A DNA stretch of 5,948 nt from Syntrophomonadaceae bacterium (lineage in GTDB: Bacteria > Bacillota > Dethiobacteria > DTU022): assembly GCA_003553305.1 (NCBI GenBank), contig PWEB01000266.1, positions 1 through 5,948 on the forward strand, given 5' to 3'. Positions 5,467-5,948 of the stretch are shown piece after piece (position 1 is the stretch's first letter; every line of letters starts with the position of its first letter). Below the pieces are notes generated by a model. The model saw only the letters and a list, made by a program, of their open reading frames with translations, was not told the DNA's origin and ran no database searches. Both the position numbers and the translations under genes were made by a program.

Positions 5467-5948
5467 TCTAATCGAAAAAGAAGCCATTGAAAGATGGGAA
5501 AAAACAGAGAAAAGCAACACCCCGCATATTTACGTCGGCTGCGCTACCTGCGGTAACGCTACCGGAGCCCAGTCGGTAGTGAAAACGATTCATAAGCAGC
5601 TGGAAGAAAAAAGACTTGATGCCGTCGTAAAAGAAATCGGCTGTATCGGAATGTGTTTCGCTGAAGTCCTGGTCGATGTGATCAAACCTGGAAAACCGCG
5701 TATTTCTTACCAGGGGGTCACTCCGGAAATCGCCGAGGAAATCATCGAAAGCTACCTGATCAATGACGACCCGCGTCCCGACCTGGCCCTTGGCTATTTC
5801 GGTGAAGGCGGTCCAGCAGACGTGGAACGCATCGACACCGGTGAGGTTTTCAAAAATCAGCAGCGCGTAATCCTTAAGAACTGCGGGGTGATCGACCCGG
5901 AAAACATCAATGAATATATCGCCCACGGCGGTTACAAGGGCCTGGCCA
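5450..5948 (+). CDS. nuoF: NuoF-like NADH-binding flavoprotein subunit (HydB/HoxF type), N-terminal part, cut by window edge
   Basis: From GTG 5450 the frame stays open for 166 codons to the right edge. Residues about 25-105 form a thioredoxin-like [2Fe-2S] domain with Cys31 and Cys34 (GCATCGNATGA) and Cys65 and Cys69 (GCIGMC). A linker with a DPRPDLALG stretch leads to the start of the 51 kDa NADH dehydrogenase domain: FKNQQRVILKNCGVIDPENINEY at 134-156, then IAHGGYKGLA at the edge, typical of the N-terminal segment of NuoF/HydB. The FMN and NAD(H) glycine-rich motifs and the C-terminal iron-sulfur ligands lie beyond the window. The fused N-terminal ferredoxin-like domain is found in soluble hydrogenase and formate dehydrogenase flavoproteins and is absent from E. 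coli complex I NuoF, so a fermentative or electron-bifurcating complex is more likely than respiratory complex I. It overlaps nuoE by 17 bases. Start confidence is moderate because of the 12-base spacing. Confidence 0.9.
   Translation, partial: MTRKFDLIEKEAIERWEKTEKSNTPHIYVGCATCGNATGAQSVVKTIHKQLEEKRLDAVVKEIGCIGMCFAEVLVDVIKPGKPRISYQGVTPEIAEEIIESYLINDDPRPDLALGYFGEGGPADVERIDTGEVFKNQQRVILKNCGVIDPENINEYIAHGGYKGLA

Noticed and set aside
5468..5926. Open frame of 152 codons on the minus strand
   Set aside because: It is entirely antisense to the nuoF-like gene, whose protein shows clear conserved motifs. It has no recognisable domain and is a shadow of biased codon use.
1..5948. Mobile element, CRISPR array, tRNA or rRNA
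   Set aside because: I found no transposase or integrase motifs, no regularly spaced repeats and no tRNA- or rRNA-like sequences. Nearly all of the window is accounted for by intact or edge-cut genes.

Overview
The window looks like a chromosomal segment of an anaerobic, Clostridia-type Firmicute of moderate GC. The evidence is strong AGGAGG ribosome binding sites, use of GTG and TTG starts, a GNAT protein closely resembling Bacillus YhcX, and a NuoE/NuoF-type NADH module whose NuoF has an N-terminal thioredoxin-like iron-sulfur domain, as in soluble anaerobic hydrogenase or formate dehydrogenase complexes. The species cannot be fixed from the sequence. I see no mobile element, CRISPR array, tRNA or rRNA.

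Layout. Three genes point left (minus strand) and read in the order rhomboid intramembrane protease (2233-1556), membrane-anchored Clp-fold 'SDH' serine protease (1496-663), then a GNAT acetyltransferase (605 to the left edge, cut). They are spaced by 57-59 bases and probably form one operon driven by an extended -10 promoter near 2284-2292. A 163-172 base divergent intergenic region separates them from the plus-strand genes. These are a saccharopine-dehydrogenase-like NAD(P)-binding oxidoreductase (2406-3509), a two-repeat AbrB-family membrane protein (3569-4783) with its own extended -10 promoter placed so close to the ATG that the transcript may be leaderless, and, after an AT-rich gap of about 220 bases, a nuoE-like gene (5008-5466) overlapping a nuoF-like gene (5450 to the right edge, cut).

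How the parts relate. The minus operon pairs two membrane-located proteases of different type, which suggests membrane protein quality control or regulated proteolysis; the acetyltransferase may only be a co-transcribed passenger. The NuoE/NuoF pair forms the NADH-oxidising/reducing end of a soluble flavoprotein complex whose catalytic partner (an FeFe hydrogenase, a formate dehydrogenase or similar) should lie just right of the window. The two middle genes have no visible functional link to either side.

Most of the window is ordinary housekeeping or accessory metabolism. The points most worth checking are the divergent control region with overlapping -10 elements and a tiny leader ORF, the apparently leaderless AbrB-family gene with an unusual His-containing hydrophilic linker, and the pairing of a rhomboid with an SDH-type protease. 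Starts given for the oxidoreductase, nuoE and nuoF differ from the longest open frames because ribosome binding sites decide them.
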